The notes under the pieces are model-generated. The model was not told where the DNA came from. It saw nothing but the letters and a program-made list of their open reading frames with translations, and ran no database searches. A stretch of 64,000 bases of DNA from NCBI RefSeq assembly GCF_023715785.1, contig NZ_JAMBOX010000002.1:248001-312000 (forward strand), written 5' to 3'. Each line of letters starts with the position of its first letter. The first letter of the stretch is position 1. The translations under genes were made by a program, and so were the position numbers. Below, piece after piece: positions 8,865 through 17,431 of this stretch. The DNA comes from Neobacillus niacini (lineage in GTDB: Bacteria; Bacillota; Bacilli; Bacillales; Cytobacillaceae).

Positions 8865-9917
8865 TCACCAATCACCCATTTCCATAAATTTTTCCTTCGT
8901 CTCTGCATCAAAAACCGCCGCTCTTGGCAATCCTTCCTCGGAAACAGAAAGAAAAACATACACTTGCCGATTTGGGTGACGCCCGCCGCCACTAACCCGA
9001 AAATGTGCATACTTGTCAGCCCGCATAAGAACAGCATTAATATCCTTATAAGAGATCAGTTCACGAATATTCAGCTTTGCATTCTTAAATTCCTTATATT
9101 CCCACCAGTCAAGGGACTTATAAAACGCATTGGCATCTTTGAATTTCTTCTTTGAGTTATCCTGGTAATTGCCCCATGGTTCCTTATTCGGAAACATAGA
9201 CTCAACTACTTTGACTAACTCTTTTTTTGAAAGCTTAGTACCACTCAGCATCACGTTGTATTGCATTTTCTCATGCGAAAAAACGAATTCGTAACCATTA
9301 GCTGCTTTACCGATTAGGCCAGTCTTGCCATCCCTCAGCTCAACCGTCTTATACCCTTTTGGAACCCTACCCTCAGGCGAAGCCACAATTTCAAGTAGAC
9401 CCGACACCATAATATTCTTATATTCTAAAGAGACCTCTTCGCTGCGGACCTTCCCATCCACATGCGTTATTTCAAACGGAAAATAGCTGGGTACGAGGAG
9501 ATCTTTATCAAACTTGTCTCGATATTCCTTCGTCACGATCAATTCATTCATGAGGGGATTGGCCAAATCTGAAAGTACCTTAATATCGGATATTTTGTAA
9601 TTTTTCCATGAAATTTCCCAAATAAACGCCATTCGCTCCGCATGGCCATGCTCGAAAAAATGCCCCATTAAAAGGACTGAATTTTCTCGCGTGGACGGAA
9701 GTGTGGCCAATCCTCCAATCGGTGTTTTTTCCCTGATTTCCGGAAGTTTGATATGAGGTTCTTTCAGTGAATTTAGCCTTTGGTCGTTGTTATGAAGCAA
9801 TGCCTTTTCAAAGACACGAGAAACTTCATGTTCAAAATTTCTTTCCTTTGCAGATCCTACCATATTCGGTATGCTCAAAAAACAAACCAGCACCAAGAAC
9901 AATATTTTCTCCTTCAT
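8865..9917 (-). CDS. Secreted protein of unknown function
   Basis: I do not recognise a family. The 350-aa product begins with a signal peptide (MKEKILFLVLVCFLSIPN... then a SAK-type cleavage region), so export is likely. The mature part is lysine- and glutamate-rich with no further membrane segment and no cysteine pattern. The start is ATG at 9917 because GGAGGTGA lies just upstream; the open frame extends further. It stands alone, convergent with the catabolic operon across the hairpin array. Confidence 0.75.
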   Translation of the reverse strand: MKEKILFLVLVCFLSIPNMVGSAKERNFEHEVSRVFEKALLHNNDQRLNSLKEPHIKLPEIREKTPIGGLATLPSTRENSVLLMGHFFEHGHAERMAFIWEISWKNYKISDIKVLSDLANPLMNELIVTKEYRDKFDKDLLVPSYFPFEITHVDGKVRSEEVSLEYKNIMVSGLLEIVASPEGRVPKGYKTVELRDGKTGLIGKAANGYEFVFSHEKMQYNVMLSGTKLSKKELVKVVESMFPNKEPWGNYQDNSKKKFKDANAFYKSLDWWEYKEFKNAKLNIRELISYKDINAVLMRADKYAHFRVSGGGRHPNRQVYVFLSVSEEGLPRAAVFDAETKEKFMEMGDW

Positions 9918-10143
9918 TTTTTCATCACCTCCAATTAACATCACCGATAAAGCATCGCTCTATTCGCTTAAAACGCGTAAATTCCGTTAAATGCACTAGA
10001 CTTCTTGCATAATGACTAAAACTACAATTGCGTCTACTATGTGTTCGATAGTTTCCTGGTTACTATTTGAAGCACGTTGGAGAATAATGTTGATAATATT
10101 TCTACAATTTGAAAAAAATAATCCTAAGAAAGGAGGGATTGAA

Positions 10144-10527
10144 TTGAAAAAGTGGTTCATTCGATTGTTTGTTTTACTGGCAATGATGGTGGTTGCGACA
10201 ACTCCAGGTTTACTTCATGTATTTGCGGAATCCAACGCCGTAAAGCAGTCTCTTACGCCAGCGAATGCGATTGAAGTGGAGTTGAACGATAATTACTTTA
10301 ATCCGAAAGTCATCACGATTCCCAATGGGAAAAGTACAACGTTGGTATTGAAAAACAGAGGAAAGAAAGAGCATACCTTCACAGTGGATCAACTCGGTAT
10401 TGATGCAGAAGTCCAACCGGGAACAGAAAAAACCATTACGGTGACCCCGAAAAACCCTGGTACATATGAACTGGTTTGCCGGTACCATTTGCAGCAGGGA
10501 ATGGTTGGAAAAATAGTCGTCCAATAA
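10144..10527 (+). CDS. Secreted cupredoxin-domain copper protein
   Basis: A 127-aa protein with an N-terminal signal segment (residues about 3-28) and a plastocyanin-like domain. The type 1 copper ligands are present: His77 in KKEHTF, then Cys112, His115 and Met120 in the C-terminal loop VCRYHLQQGM. It should be a periplasm-facing electron-transfer or copper-binding protein. TTG 10144 is chosen because AAGGAGGG lies 6 nt upstream; the open frame extends to 10012 without a ribosome site. The nearest neighbour is a cupin gene; a partner oxidase is not visible. Confidence 0.85.
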   Translation: MKKWFIRLFVLLAMMVVATTPGLLHVFAESNAVKQSLTPANAIEVELNDNYFNPKVITIPNGKSTTLVLKNRGKKEHTFTVDQLGIDAEVQPGTEKTITVTPKNPGTYELVCRYHLQQGMVGKIVVQ

Positions 10528-10607
10528 CAAGCGGGGATAAGGTACTAAGTACAATATTTTTTAAAGTGAATAGGATAGTTTATAAAAGGTGAAGGGAGTT
10601 GAGGGAA

Positions 10608-11147
10608 ATGTACCATAATCCTAATGTTAATCAGTATCAATATCCTTATCATGGGAATAGTCCACGGTATAACTATTACAGTCAACCAATTAACTGGGCT
10701 TTTCGTAATGCTGACGGATATTATCCTTATCGGCCTTCGGCAGCGTTAAGGGACTATGGACCTAACCCACTTGTAATAAATATTAATGAGGCTGCCAAGC
10801 AAAATAATACGTATCGCACTGCATTATGGACCGGGAAACATTTTCAAGTTACCTTAATGAGTTTAAATGTTGGCGAAGACATCGGTTTAGAAATCCATCC
10901 TCATGTTGACCAGTTCTTACGAATTGAGCAAGGGCAAGGGATTGTACAAATGGGCAAAAGGAAAGACGCATTAAGTTTTCAAAGGCCTGTTTCCGATGAC
11001 TTTGCGATCATCATTCCTGCTGGAACATGGCACAATGTAACCAATACGGGGAATGTTCCATTAAAGCTATACTCGATTTACGCTCCGCCAAATCACCCTT
11101 TTGGAACAGTTCATCCGACAAAAGCGGCTGCAATGGCTGCGGAATAA
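10608..11147 (+). CDS. Cupin-domain protein
   Basis: A 179-aa protein with a tyrosine- and asparagine-rich N-terminal tail (about 1-45) followed by a single cupin barrel. The metal-binding motif is seen as EIHPHVDQF with a downstream IPAGTWHNV, so a two- or three-His site is likely. Such proteins resemble spore- or envelope-associated cupins of Bacillus with Tyr/Pro-rich tails; the role is unknown. GAAGGGAG at 10591-10598 favours ATG 10608 over TTG 10599. A terminator follows. Confidence 0.75.
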   Translation: MYHNPNVNQYQYPYHGNSPRYNYYSQPINWAFRNADGYYPYRPSAALRDYGPNPLVININEAAKQNNTYRTALWTGKHFQVTLMSLNVGEDIGLEIHPHVDQFLRIEQGQGIVQMGKRKDALSFQRPVSDDFAIIIPAGTWHNVTNTGNVPLKLYSIYAPPNHPFGTVHPTKAAAMAAE

Positions 11148-11176
11148 GTATATAACTACATGTAAAATAAGTAACG

Positions 11177-11203
11177 AGCTGCTATCTAGGGCAGCTTTTT
11201 TGT
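11177..11203 (+). terminator. Intrinsic terminator after the cupin gene
   Basis: AGCTGC and GCAGCT arms with an 8-nt loop, followed by TTTTTTGTTTTTT. Confidence 0.75.
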
Positions 11204-11276
11204 TTTTTCTAAAAATTTAGGTATAATAAAATTCTCATGACAAAAATAGGATATTATGAATCTAGGAGAATCAATA

Positions 11277-11792
11277 ATGCAAACTACACTTCAATTGATC
11301 AAAGCATCCGAAGACATGCTAGAGCAAGTGAATGAGATTTATTTAAACTGCCGGGATCACCTCCTCGAAAATGGGGTTCTACAGTGGGATGACCACTACC
11401 CAAACAAAGAATATTTCCAGGAATGTATCGAAGATCAGGTTTTATTGGTACTCTTGGAAAAAGAGAAAATGATTGGCCATGTTGTCCTTAATGACTGGCA
11501 ATCCGAGGAGTGGGCACCCATCCCTTGGACAGGAAGCCGGCCTCTTGTCATCCATTCATTAATGATTAATCCGCAAGTGCAAGATAAAGGACTTGGTACA
11601 AATTTTGTTAAGCTTTGCGAGCACTTTGCGGTGGAACAAGGGTATAAAAGTATCCGATTAGATGCCTTTTCGGGAAATGCGAAAGCGACACATTTATACG
11701 AAAAGCTTGGCTATCAGAAGCGCGGCAGTGTCTTTTTTGACTCAAAACCGGAAGGGCACCAGGAATATATTTGTTTTGAAAAAGTACTCTAA
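11277..11792 (+). CDS. GNAT family N-acetyltransferase
   Basis: A 171-aa acetyltransferase. Motif A is visible as LMINPQVQDKGLGTNFVKLCEH, with the acetyl-CoA loop pattern Q-x-x-G-x-G, followed by the classic LDAFSGNAKATHLYEKLGY of motif B. The acceptor (amino acid, peptide or small amine) cannot be assigned. TAGGAGAA at 11263-11270 supports ATG 11277. It lies 13 bp before an APH-fold gene and is probably co-transcribed with it. Confidence 0.85.
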   Translation: MQTTLQLIKASEDMLEQVNEIYLNCRDHLLENGVLQWDDHYPNKEYFQECIEDQVLLVLLEKEKMIGHVVLNDWQSEEWAPIPWTGSRPLVIHSLMINPQVQDKGLGTNFVKLCEHFAVEQGYKSIRLDAFSGNAKATHLYEKLGYQKRGSVFFDSKPEGHQEYICFEKVL

Positions 11793-11805
11793 AGGAGTTC
11801 CAATC

Positions 11806-12735
11806 ATGCGTTTATCAGAATTAACCTATGATCAGTACAAAACTATAGTAGAGGACACCGCCTTTTGGGACCGAAAAATAGCGGACATTATCCGTAAAGA
11901 AAACCTGCCTGAAGGAAAGCTGTCCCGATTTTCTTACGGGTCCAATATCGTTTACAGCCTAAACCATGAACTGGTAATCAAGCTATTTCCCAGTTATTTC
12001 AACGACCAATTTGACCGGGAAGTGGAGGTGCTCCGGGCAATCGCTGGCCAGATCACATCTGTTGAAACGCCAAAAATTATATCAGTGGGAAATATTGAAG
12101 GCTGGAATTATCTCATCATGACGGAATTAAAAGGCACGCTATTGATCGATTTGTGGGATGATCTCACAACGGATGAAAAGCAGGCATTCAGTGTGGCTTT
12201 AGGAAAGGTAATTAGCGAGTTTCATAGAGTTCCTCCAGGCGATTTTTCAAAAATAAACGTGAATTGGCAGGAGTTTATCCGTGGTCAGTTTCGGGGTGTG
12301 AAGGAAAAGCAGGCCGATTTGCCACCTGTTTTGCTGGAATCACTGGAAACCTATGTCGACGAATCGTACATCGATTACACCCCTGACTTGAAGCTGTTGA
12401 CGGGGGAGTATACGCCGTTTAATTTGCTATTTAATAAGGAAGATGGAAAGTGGACCTTAACAGGTGTCATCGATTTTGCCGATTGCTTTTTGGGTGATGG
12501 GGATTATGATTTGCTGGGGCCAATCCTGTTTATGTTCAATGGGGACAGCGAACTGATTTCATCATTTTTAAAAAGCTACGGTTATGAAGAGTTGAACGAA
12601 TCATTGCGGAAAAAGCTGATGACTTACACGATATTGCATCGGTACAGCGACATAAATTATTATATTGCAAAAAACGGACAGGCTAAACAAAGCGAAAACT
12701 TTGAAGAGCTTTCCACTTATTTGTTTCAGTTTTGA
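11806..12735 (+). CDS. Aminoglycoside phosphotransferase (APH)-fold protein with altered catalytic loop
   Basis: A 309-aa kinase-like protein. It keeps an N-lobe lysine segment (ELVIKLFPSYF), a hinge-like MTELKG and the Mg-binding VIDFADC motif (Asp223). The catalytic loop that usually reads HGD-x4-N is TGEYTPFN (residues 199-206): His is Thr and the base Asp is Glu201, while Asn206 stays. AAAGGAG precedes ATG 11806. It overlaps nothing and follows a GNAT gene, a pairing often seen for small-molecule modification. Activity may be weak, changed or absent; true substrate unknown. Confidence 0.75.
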   Translation: MRLSELTYDQYKTIVEDTAFWDRKIADIIRKENLPEGKLSRFSYGSNIVYSLNHELVIKLFPSYFNDQFDREVEVLRAIAGQITSVETPKIISVGNIEGWNYLIMTELKGTLLIDLWDDLTTDEKQAFSVALGKVISEFHRVPPGDFSKINVNWQEFIRGQFRGVKEKQADLPPVLLESLETYVDESYIDYTPDLKLLTGEYTPFNLLFNKEDGKWTLTGVIDFADCFLGDGDYDLLGPILFMFNGDSELISSFLKSYGYEELNESLRKKLMTYTILHRYSDINYYIAKNGQAKQSENFEELSTYLFQF

Positions 12736-12895
12736 TTTGGGGACTATTCCTGAGAAGGATGCTTATACAGGACTTTTAAATCAGATAATTTCCAATAATT
12801 AAATATTTGCTAGTTCCAAAAAATCATGCACATTTTTTTGATTCCGACATATATTAGCTTCTGTGTGGATTATACAGAGGGAAGGATGACAGAGG

Positions 12896-13027
12896 ATGAG
12901 CAAAGACCAAGTAACGATTGTAAGAAAAGATACGAGCGGGGAAGGTACAATCAAGATTATTGAATGGAATGTAACCGACCCGGCAGAAAGCACCTATGCA
13001 GTAGTTACCCCAGTTAAAATGAAATAA
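12896..13027 (+). CDS. Small protein, 43 aa, unknown function
   Basis: ATG 12896 preceded by GAAGGA opens a 43-codon frame ending in TAA and followed directly by a strong terminator. The product is soluble, beta-rich by appearance (TIVRKDTSGEGTIKIIEWNV) and has no cysteine or membrane segment. The ribosome site, isolated position and dedicated terminator support a real gene. No family recognised. Confidence 0.55.
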   Translation: MSKDQVTIVRKDTSGEGTIKIIEWNVTDPAESTYAVVTPVKMK

Positions 13028-13039
13028 ACCTACTAACCA

Positions 13040-13086
13040 AAACCACCTTTATGTACACACATACATAAAAAAGGTGGTTTTTTTAT
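13040..13086 (+). terminator. Intrinsic terminator after the 43-aa gene
   Basis: AAACCACCTT and AAGGTGGTTT arms with a T-run. Confidence 0.8.
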
Positions 13087-13190
13087 AATCATAGGTTTTA
13101 TTGAGTGTTCATAAAACACGTTACCAATGATTTCGCCTATTGTCGAGTCCTTTGAATCGTAAGTATTTTTTTAAAATGACTTATTGAACT

Positions 13191-13583
13191 TCATTTTTCC
13201 TTTTTTACCAAATAACCTAATAAAAAATACAAGATACTTAAACACAGAATAAGAAATTCAAACGTTGTTCCTAAGGCTCCTCTCGAAATAAAAAAAGTCA
13301 ATAAAAGTGCGACACCAATTAACATACAAAACCCAATGTAAAAATATCTCCATCCTTTAAATTTGATACCATAAGAACCGGCTCCTGTTAAAACACCACT
13401 TAAGCCTATGCTAAATAAAATTATTAAAGTAAATTTTTCTCTAGATGTTGTCTCTATTTGGGAACCAAGAGCTTTTCCTAAAGATGTACCTAGTAAATAT
13501 AGGAGCCCGTACCCTAAGGTAACTATTATGATTATTGCCCCTAAAATCATTCCAATCGTTTTAGACATTCTATATTTGCCCAT
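13191..13583 (-). CDS. Small four-helix membrane protein
   Basis: A 130-aa product with four hydrophobic segments (about residues 8-30, 48-68, 76-95 and 102-124) and a basic C-terminus (LVKKEK). No family is recognised. AAGGGGCG upstream selects the ATG at 13583. It lies alone between the 43-aa gene and cotA. No regulatory clue is seen. Confidence 0.6.
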   Translation of the reverse strand: MGKYRMSKTIGMILGAIIIIVTLGYGLLYLLGTSLGKALGSQIETTSREKFTLIILFSIGLSGVLTGAGSYGIKFKGWRYFYIGFCMLIGVALLLTFFISRGALGTTFEFLILCLSILYFLLGYLVKKEK

Positions 13584-13735
13584 ATTTTCGCCCCTTAGTA
13601 TCAATAACATTGGCTCGAAACTACATTTCAGTTGTCTGCTGGCTATATTTTGGACTACTAAAATATATTGTTGGTTAGTGTAATTTTACACCTCAAATTG
13701 TACTAAATCAATATTATTTTCCGAACTATTTGAAA

Positions 13736-13760
13736 AGACCGCCCACAATATGGACGGTCT
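13736..13760 (-). terminator. Terminator of the CotA-like gene
   Basis: On the minus strand AGACCGTCC pairs with GGGCGGTCT, followed by a short T-run. Confidence 0.55.
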
Positions 13761-13771
13761 AATTTTTATCG

Positions 13772-15454
13772 TTAGTCACTACTTTCATCAGAGCTCTCGT
13801 CATGAAATGAATCATCCCAGCAATCAGGAAGACAGTCAAAACACTGCGTAAAGGAGTCATCAGGGCATTGCCCTTGGATGACCTGAGTTGGGTCAAAATT
13901 TGGATTATCGAGAACTTCATAGGGTCTCATCATTTCATGATCTTCATGCTCAAGGATATGGCAGTGCCATGGGTAAATCCCCGTAAATGGCCCAAAGCGT
14001 GCAATAATGCGAGTGACCTCTGCGGGATTTGCCCTAACGATATCCTTCCAACCTCTTTCATTGGGATCGGGATCGACTGGCGTTCCCACATCGATGACAT
14101 TTCCATTTTCATCGACGGTGATCGGTGCCCGATTGAGAATCTGAAATTGCACAAGGTGCAAGTGAATCGGATGGGTGTCGGCTGTTAGATTGTAAAGTTC
14201 CCAAACCTCAACAGTGCCATTGTATGGGGTTTCCGTTATCGGCAATTCGTCCCATTCCATATCATTGAGGAGAAGTTTTAAACGGTGAAATTCATCCGTT
14301 CTTTCCAATAGGAAGTTCTGTCTGACCGGGACGTTATTCGGATCCAGCCTTTCTATGCAACTAAGTGTCGATGGAATTTCACTTTTGTCCGGCTTGGAGA
14401 CTTTTTCGCGAACGAGAAATTGCATAATTTCCGGAAGGGCCGGGGCGTCCGGGCTGCCTGTAGGGAAGGGGGTAGGTGCGTCATTTGTCAGAATGATCTG
14501 CTGGCCGGCATGGTTTGAAAAATCGACAATCACATCCGCCCGTTCCCCTGGAGCAAGCAGCAGTCCATCCCGATTTAATACGACAACGGGCGACTCAAGA
14601 AATCCTCCGTCCGTCCCGATTTGGACAAAGTCTTGCCCGGAGCTTAACCGTAAACGATAAAAACGGGAATTAGAACCATTCAGGAGGCGGAAACGATATT
14701 TTCGCGGCTCCACTTCCAGAAAAGGCCATACTTTTCCATTCACCAATGCAGTATCCCCGAAAAACTCCGGCACAACCGATGGATTTGGTGGCGGCGGCGG
14801 AGGAGGCTGTTCAGGTAGAGGCGGATAGAATAATTCACCCTGCCGATCCCCGCTAAGATAGAACGAGCGATCTTGGATAACCAACGGAATCTCATATTTC
14901 CCCCTAGGAAGATTCAACATCTCTTCGGCTTCATCTCTAATAAGATAAAACCCGGCAAGCCCTGCATACACATTTAATCGAGTGATGCCAACCGCATGGT
15001 CATGGTACCAGAATGTGGTTGGGCGCTGGCAATTGGGATAATAATAAACCTCATGCAAAAATTTAGGCCCTGTATTTTTAAAATTTTTCGTAAACCATGC
15101 TTCTGGATATCCGTCATTTTCCGGTCGTACCCGTCCCCCGTGCAAATGGACAACGGTTCTGACCGAAGGCTGGTCAGGTTCTGCGCCATGAACCGTACGG
15201 TCAACGGGCAGGAGGTGTTCAAAGGGCAAATGGTTTTCCCATTTAACCAGAATCGGATGATTCCTTCGAACCTCAAATGTCGGACCAGGATACAAACCGT
15301 TATACCCCCAAACGGTAGTGGGCGGTAAATCACGGTGCAATTTTTGTTGAACTTGCTTCATTGCTACCTCGTGGTAGGGGATTCCATTGTGTTTCCCCTT
15401 GGCTTTTATAACACTTGGTAATGGTAACGCATCAACAAATTTGTCTAAAGACAA
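13772..15454 (-). CDS. cotA: CotA-type multicopper oxidase (spore-coat laccase)
   Basis: Laccase of 560 aa; B. subtilis CotA is about 513. It has the three cupredoxin domains with the copper motifs in order: VVHLHGGRV, TFWYHDHAVG, HPIHLHLVQF and the combined type 1/trinuclear motif YPWHCHILEHEDHEM. CotA oxidises phenolics with O2 and gives the brown spore pigment in the outer coat. A proline run (PPPPPPPNP) sits mid-protein as in CotA. The C-terminus has an extra tail rich in Cys, Asp and Ser beyond the usual end. A sigma-K-like promoter lies upstream. Family assignment is strong; coat location is by homology. Confidence 0.92.
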   Translation of the reverse strand: MSLDKFVDALPLPSVIKAKGKHNGIPYHEVAMKQVQQKLHRDLPPTTVWGYNGLYPGPTFEVRRNHPILVKWENHLPFEHLLPVDRTVHGAEPDQPSVRTVVHLHGGRVRPENDGYPEAWFTKNFKNTGPKFLHEVYYYPNCQRPTTFWYHDHAVGITRLNVYAGLAGFYLIRDEAEEMLNLPRGKYEIPLVIQDRSFYLSGDRQGELFYPPLPEQPPPPPPPNPSVVPEFFGDTALVNGKVWPFLEVEPRKYRFRLLNGSNSRFYRLRLSSGQDFVQIGTDGGFLESPVVVLNRDGLLLAPGERADVIVDFSNHAGQQIILTNDAPTPFPTGSPDAPALPEIMQFLVREKVSKPDKSEIPSTLSCIERLDPNNVPVRQNFLLERTDEFHRLKLLLNDMEWDELPITETPYNGTVEVWELYNLTADTHPIHLHLVQFQILNRAPITVDENGNVIDVGTPVDPDPNERGWKDIVRANPAEVTRIIARFGPFTGIYPWHCHILEHEDHEMMRPYEVLDNPNFDPTQVIQGQCPDDSFTQCFDCLPDCWDDSFHDESSDESSD

Positions 15455-15494
15455 TCTATTATCACTCCTTAATATGGAAATTTTATTAACCCTA

Positions 15495-15521
15495 TATAAT
15501 ATGTAGGGAATGAAGAGAAGT
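15495..15521 (-). promoter_or_regulatory. Sigma-K-like promoter of cotA
   Basis: On the minus strand CATATTATA (15495-15503) matches the CATANNNTA -10 of sigma-K, and AC (15520-15521) lies 16 bp upstream as the minimal -35. B. subtilis cotA is a sigma-K gene. Confidence 0.6.
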
Positions 15522-15573
15522 ATGGTCGGTGGTCTTAGAATATAGTGGCGGTTGAATACTACTTTAAAAATCT

Positions 15574-15600
15574 GGCTGCAAAAAGAGCAGCCTTTTTCTT
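15574..15600 (+). terminator. Plus-strand terminator with no obvious upstream gene
   Basis: GGCTGC and GCAGCC arms with CCTTTTTCTT after them. The only upstream neighbour is the divergent cotA promoter region, so it would end a short untranslated or antisense transcript if used. Confidence 0.5.
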
Positions 15601-15713
15601 ATGGCATAAAAGCGTAAGCTGTATGTTTTTTATCGGTTATATAGGTAGATGAAAAGTATAGTCACTTAGAATATAATGGATTTATATGGAAAAGGAGAGG
15701 GAGGAGTAGGATT

Positions 15714-16250
15714 ATGGTTTATATCGCGCTCCTACGGGGGATTAATGTCGGTGGAAAAAATAAAGTTGACATGAAATTGCTGAAACAAACATTTGAACAA
15801 GCCGGGATGAATGATGTGGTGAACTACATCAATACAGGCAATATTATTTTTTCAAACAATGGTCTTTCAAAAACTGAACTATCACGGATTTTGGAAGAAG
15901 CGATACATAAGGATTTCGGATTACAAATTAAAGTAGTCGTTCGGAGTTTCGAAGATGTCAGTAAAATCATAAATGCTATTCCAGATACATGGAAAAATGA
16001 CAATGACATAAAGAGTGATGTCCTGTTTTTATGGGAAGAAATTGATGATGAATCCGTCCTTGAGAATTTGGCCATCAAACCAAACATCGAGACGGTGAAA
16101 TATGTCCCTGGCGCGATCCTTTGGTCGGTTGACAGGAAAAATGTAACCAAAAGCGGCATGTCAAAGATCATTGGATCAAAGATATACAAACAAATTACGG
16201 TAAGAAATGTCAACACCGCCCGTAAGCTCTATGAGCTGATGCAAGCTTGA
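15714..16250 (+). CDS. DUF1697 family protein
   Basis: A 178-aa member of DUF1697, recognised by the family start YIALLRGINVGGKNKVDM and the NYINTGNIIF segment; it is full length. The biochemical role of the family is not established. A purine-rich GGAGAGGGAGGAG site precedes the ATG. The stop overlaps the remnant of another gene that follows directly. Confidence 0.85.
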   Translation: MVYIALLRGINVGGKNKVDMKLLKQTFEQAGMNDVVNYINTGNIIFSNNGLSKTELSRILEEAIHKDFGLQIKVVVRSFEDVSKIINAIPDTWKNDNDIKSDVLFLWEEIDDESVLENLAIKPNIETVKYVPGAILWSVDRKNVTKSGMSKIIGSKIYKQITVRNVNTARKLYELMQA

Positions 16251-16416
16251 GTTTTTAAGACCTGTATTTACGGGTGATACAATTGTATGTGAAGTTAAAA
16301 TTGAAAAATATGAGAGGCAGGACAATAATAGAACGGCGATTACGGCGACCTTTATCGGCAAAAATCAGCATGAGAAAGAAGTGTTAAAAGGGGATTTTTC
16401 AGGAGTAATTCTTTAA
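16249..16416 (+). pseudogene. 3' remnant of a hotdog-fold (MaoC-like) gene
   Basis: From 16249 a frame without any start codon encodes a 55-residue tail beginning EFLRPVFTGDTIVCEVKIEK and ending GDFSGVIL before TAA 16414. The RPVFTGDTI phrase is characteristic of the C-terminal half of MaoC-like dehydratases and related hotdog proteins. An in-frame TGA stands at 16237, inside the DUF1697 gene, so no complete gene exists here. The 5' half has been lost, probably by a deletion that fused it to the DUF1697 end. Confidence 0.7.
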
Positions 16417-16432
16417 ATGCTGTTTTATCATT

Positions 16433-16461
16433 AGCGGGTGAATTGACACTCGCTTTTTTTC
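16433..16461 (+). terminator. Intrinsic terminator
   Basis: AGCGGGTG and CACTCGCT arms with one G-T pair, followed by seven T. Confidence 0.75.
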
Positions 16462-16590
16462 TTTATTTCAATACCCATTAAATATGAAAAGTTAAAGAGT
16501 CCAGAATTGTTCTTACTGTAATTTTTAGTTGTTTAATGAAAGTATTTCATGTCAACAAGGCAATTATTTATTGCAAAATGCAAAGGATAG

Positions 16591-16628
16591 TTTACATTTT
16601 GTAATACATGATTTACAATTTTAGTAAA
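16591..16628 (+). promoter_or_regulatory. Promoter with two TTTACA-type inverted repeats
   Basis: TTTACA (16591) and TACAAT (16614) make a -35/-10 pair with 17-bp spacing. Two related inverted repeats lie on it: TTACATTTTGTAA (16592-16604) and TTTACAATTTTAGTAAA (16612-16628). Placement over the promoter of an XRE regulator suggests autoregulation (inference). Confidence 0.45.
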
Positions 16629-16649
16629 TAGTGTGAGAAGGGAAATTAC

Positions 16650-16853
16650 ATGCTGGAAAATAAAGTTAGAGAATTGCGTGCTCGTTTTAGATGGACTCAA
16701 CAGGATTTAGCTGATGCGATTGGAGTTACTAGACAAACAATTGGTTTAATTGAAAAAGGGGACTATTCCCCTTCGGTTACATTGGCATTAAAAATCGCGA
16801 AGACATTTCATGTGACCGTAGAGGAAGTTTTCTTTTTGAAAGAGGAGGATTGA
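16650..16853 (+). CDS. XRE-family HTH regulator, 67 aa
   Basis: A compact Cro/CI-type helix-turn-helix with no effector domain. The fold-defining segment is TQQDLADAIGVTRQTIGLIE at about residues 16-35, and the end is VEEVFFLKEED, as in the YozG/YgzD type of small regulators. Such genes commonly precede a membrane protein, and here the stop sits 5 bp before one. Likely a DNA-binding dimer repressing its own promoter through the inverted repeats upstream. Confidence 0.85.
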   Translation: MLENKVRELRARFRWTQQDLADAIGVTRQTIGLIEKGDYSPSVTLALKIAKTFHVTVEEVFFLKEED

Positions 16854-16858
16854 TTTTT

Positions 16859-17290
16859 ATGTTAAAAACGATTTTACGTTCGCCGATTTTTCCTATCATT
16901 TTACTGATTTTTATCATAGCCTCTTTGGTACTACAACTGAACACACAGCCTTTATTGGGGAGAATATGTTCATGGACTGCTTTTATTTTCGCCTTGATTT
17001 GGACGATCCTTATAAAACGGCAAAACAACAAAGATCCCAAAGGCAGTATCAAATTATCGGGTTTTATTCCGTATGAGTTTCGAGAAATGGATGAAGGCCA
17101 ACAATGGGTAACTTTTAAGGCTTGCCGTAATGTCTATATTTATTACAGTCTTGCAATTCCTATCGCGGCGTTCATTTGCTTTATATTTTCCAAATATATA
17201 TTCGTTCCGCTATTGAGTATAGGTGCGTTAGGCGTGGGACAATACATTGTTTATTGGATGACAACTTCTCGTCTATTAAAACGGACTTAA
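16859..17290 (+). CDS. Membrane protein paired with the XRE regulator
   Basis: A 143-aa protein with hydrophobic segments at about residues 10-30, 38-55, 96-115 and 118-136; a basic/polar stretch between them probably faces the cytoplasm. AGAGGAGG at 16841-16848 lies inside the end of the XRE gene and supports ATG 16859 over TTG 16850. Many Firmicutes place such a DUF3796/DUF2178-like protein after a small XRE gene; a family name is not certain here. Function unknown. Confidence 0.7.
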   Translation: MLKTILRSPIFPIILLIFIIASLVLQLNTQPLLGRICSWTAFIFALIWTILIKRQNNKDPKGSIKLSGFIPYEFREMDEGQQWVTFKACRNVYIYYSLAIPIAAFICFIFSKYIFVPLLSIGALGVGQYIVYWMTTSRLLKRT

Positions 17291-17431
17291 TAGAAGAGAT
17301 AGATGATCCTTCGTTTATAACGGGCAGTAAATTGAAAAGAGCAACTGGCAGGGGGAAACAAAAAATTTGTTATTAAATCAATTGCCAAAATAGGGCATGA
17401 TAGTAGTAAATAAAACCTTGGAGTTAGTATT

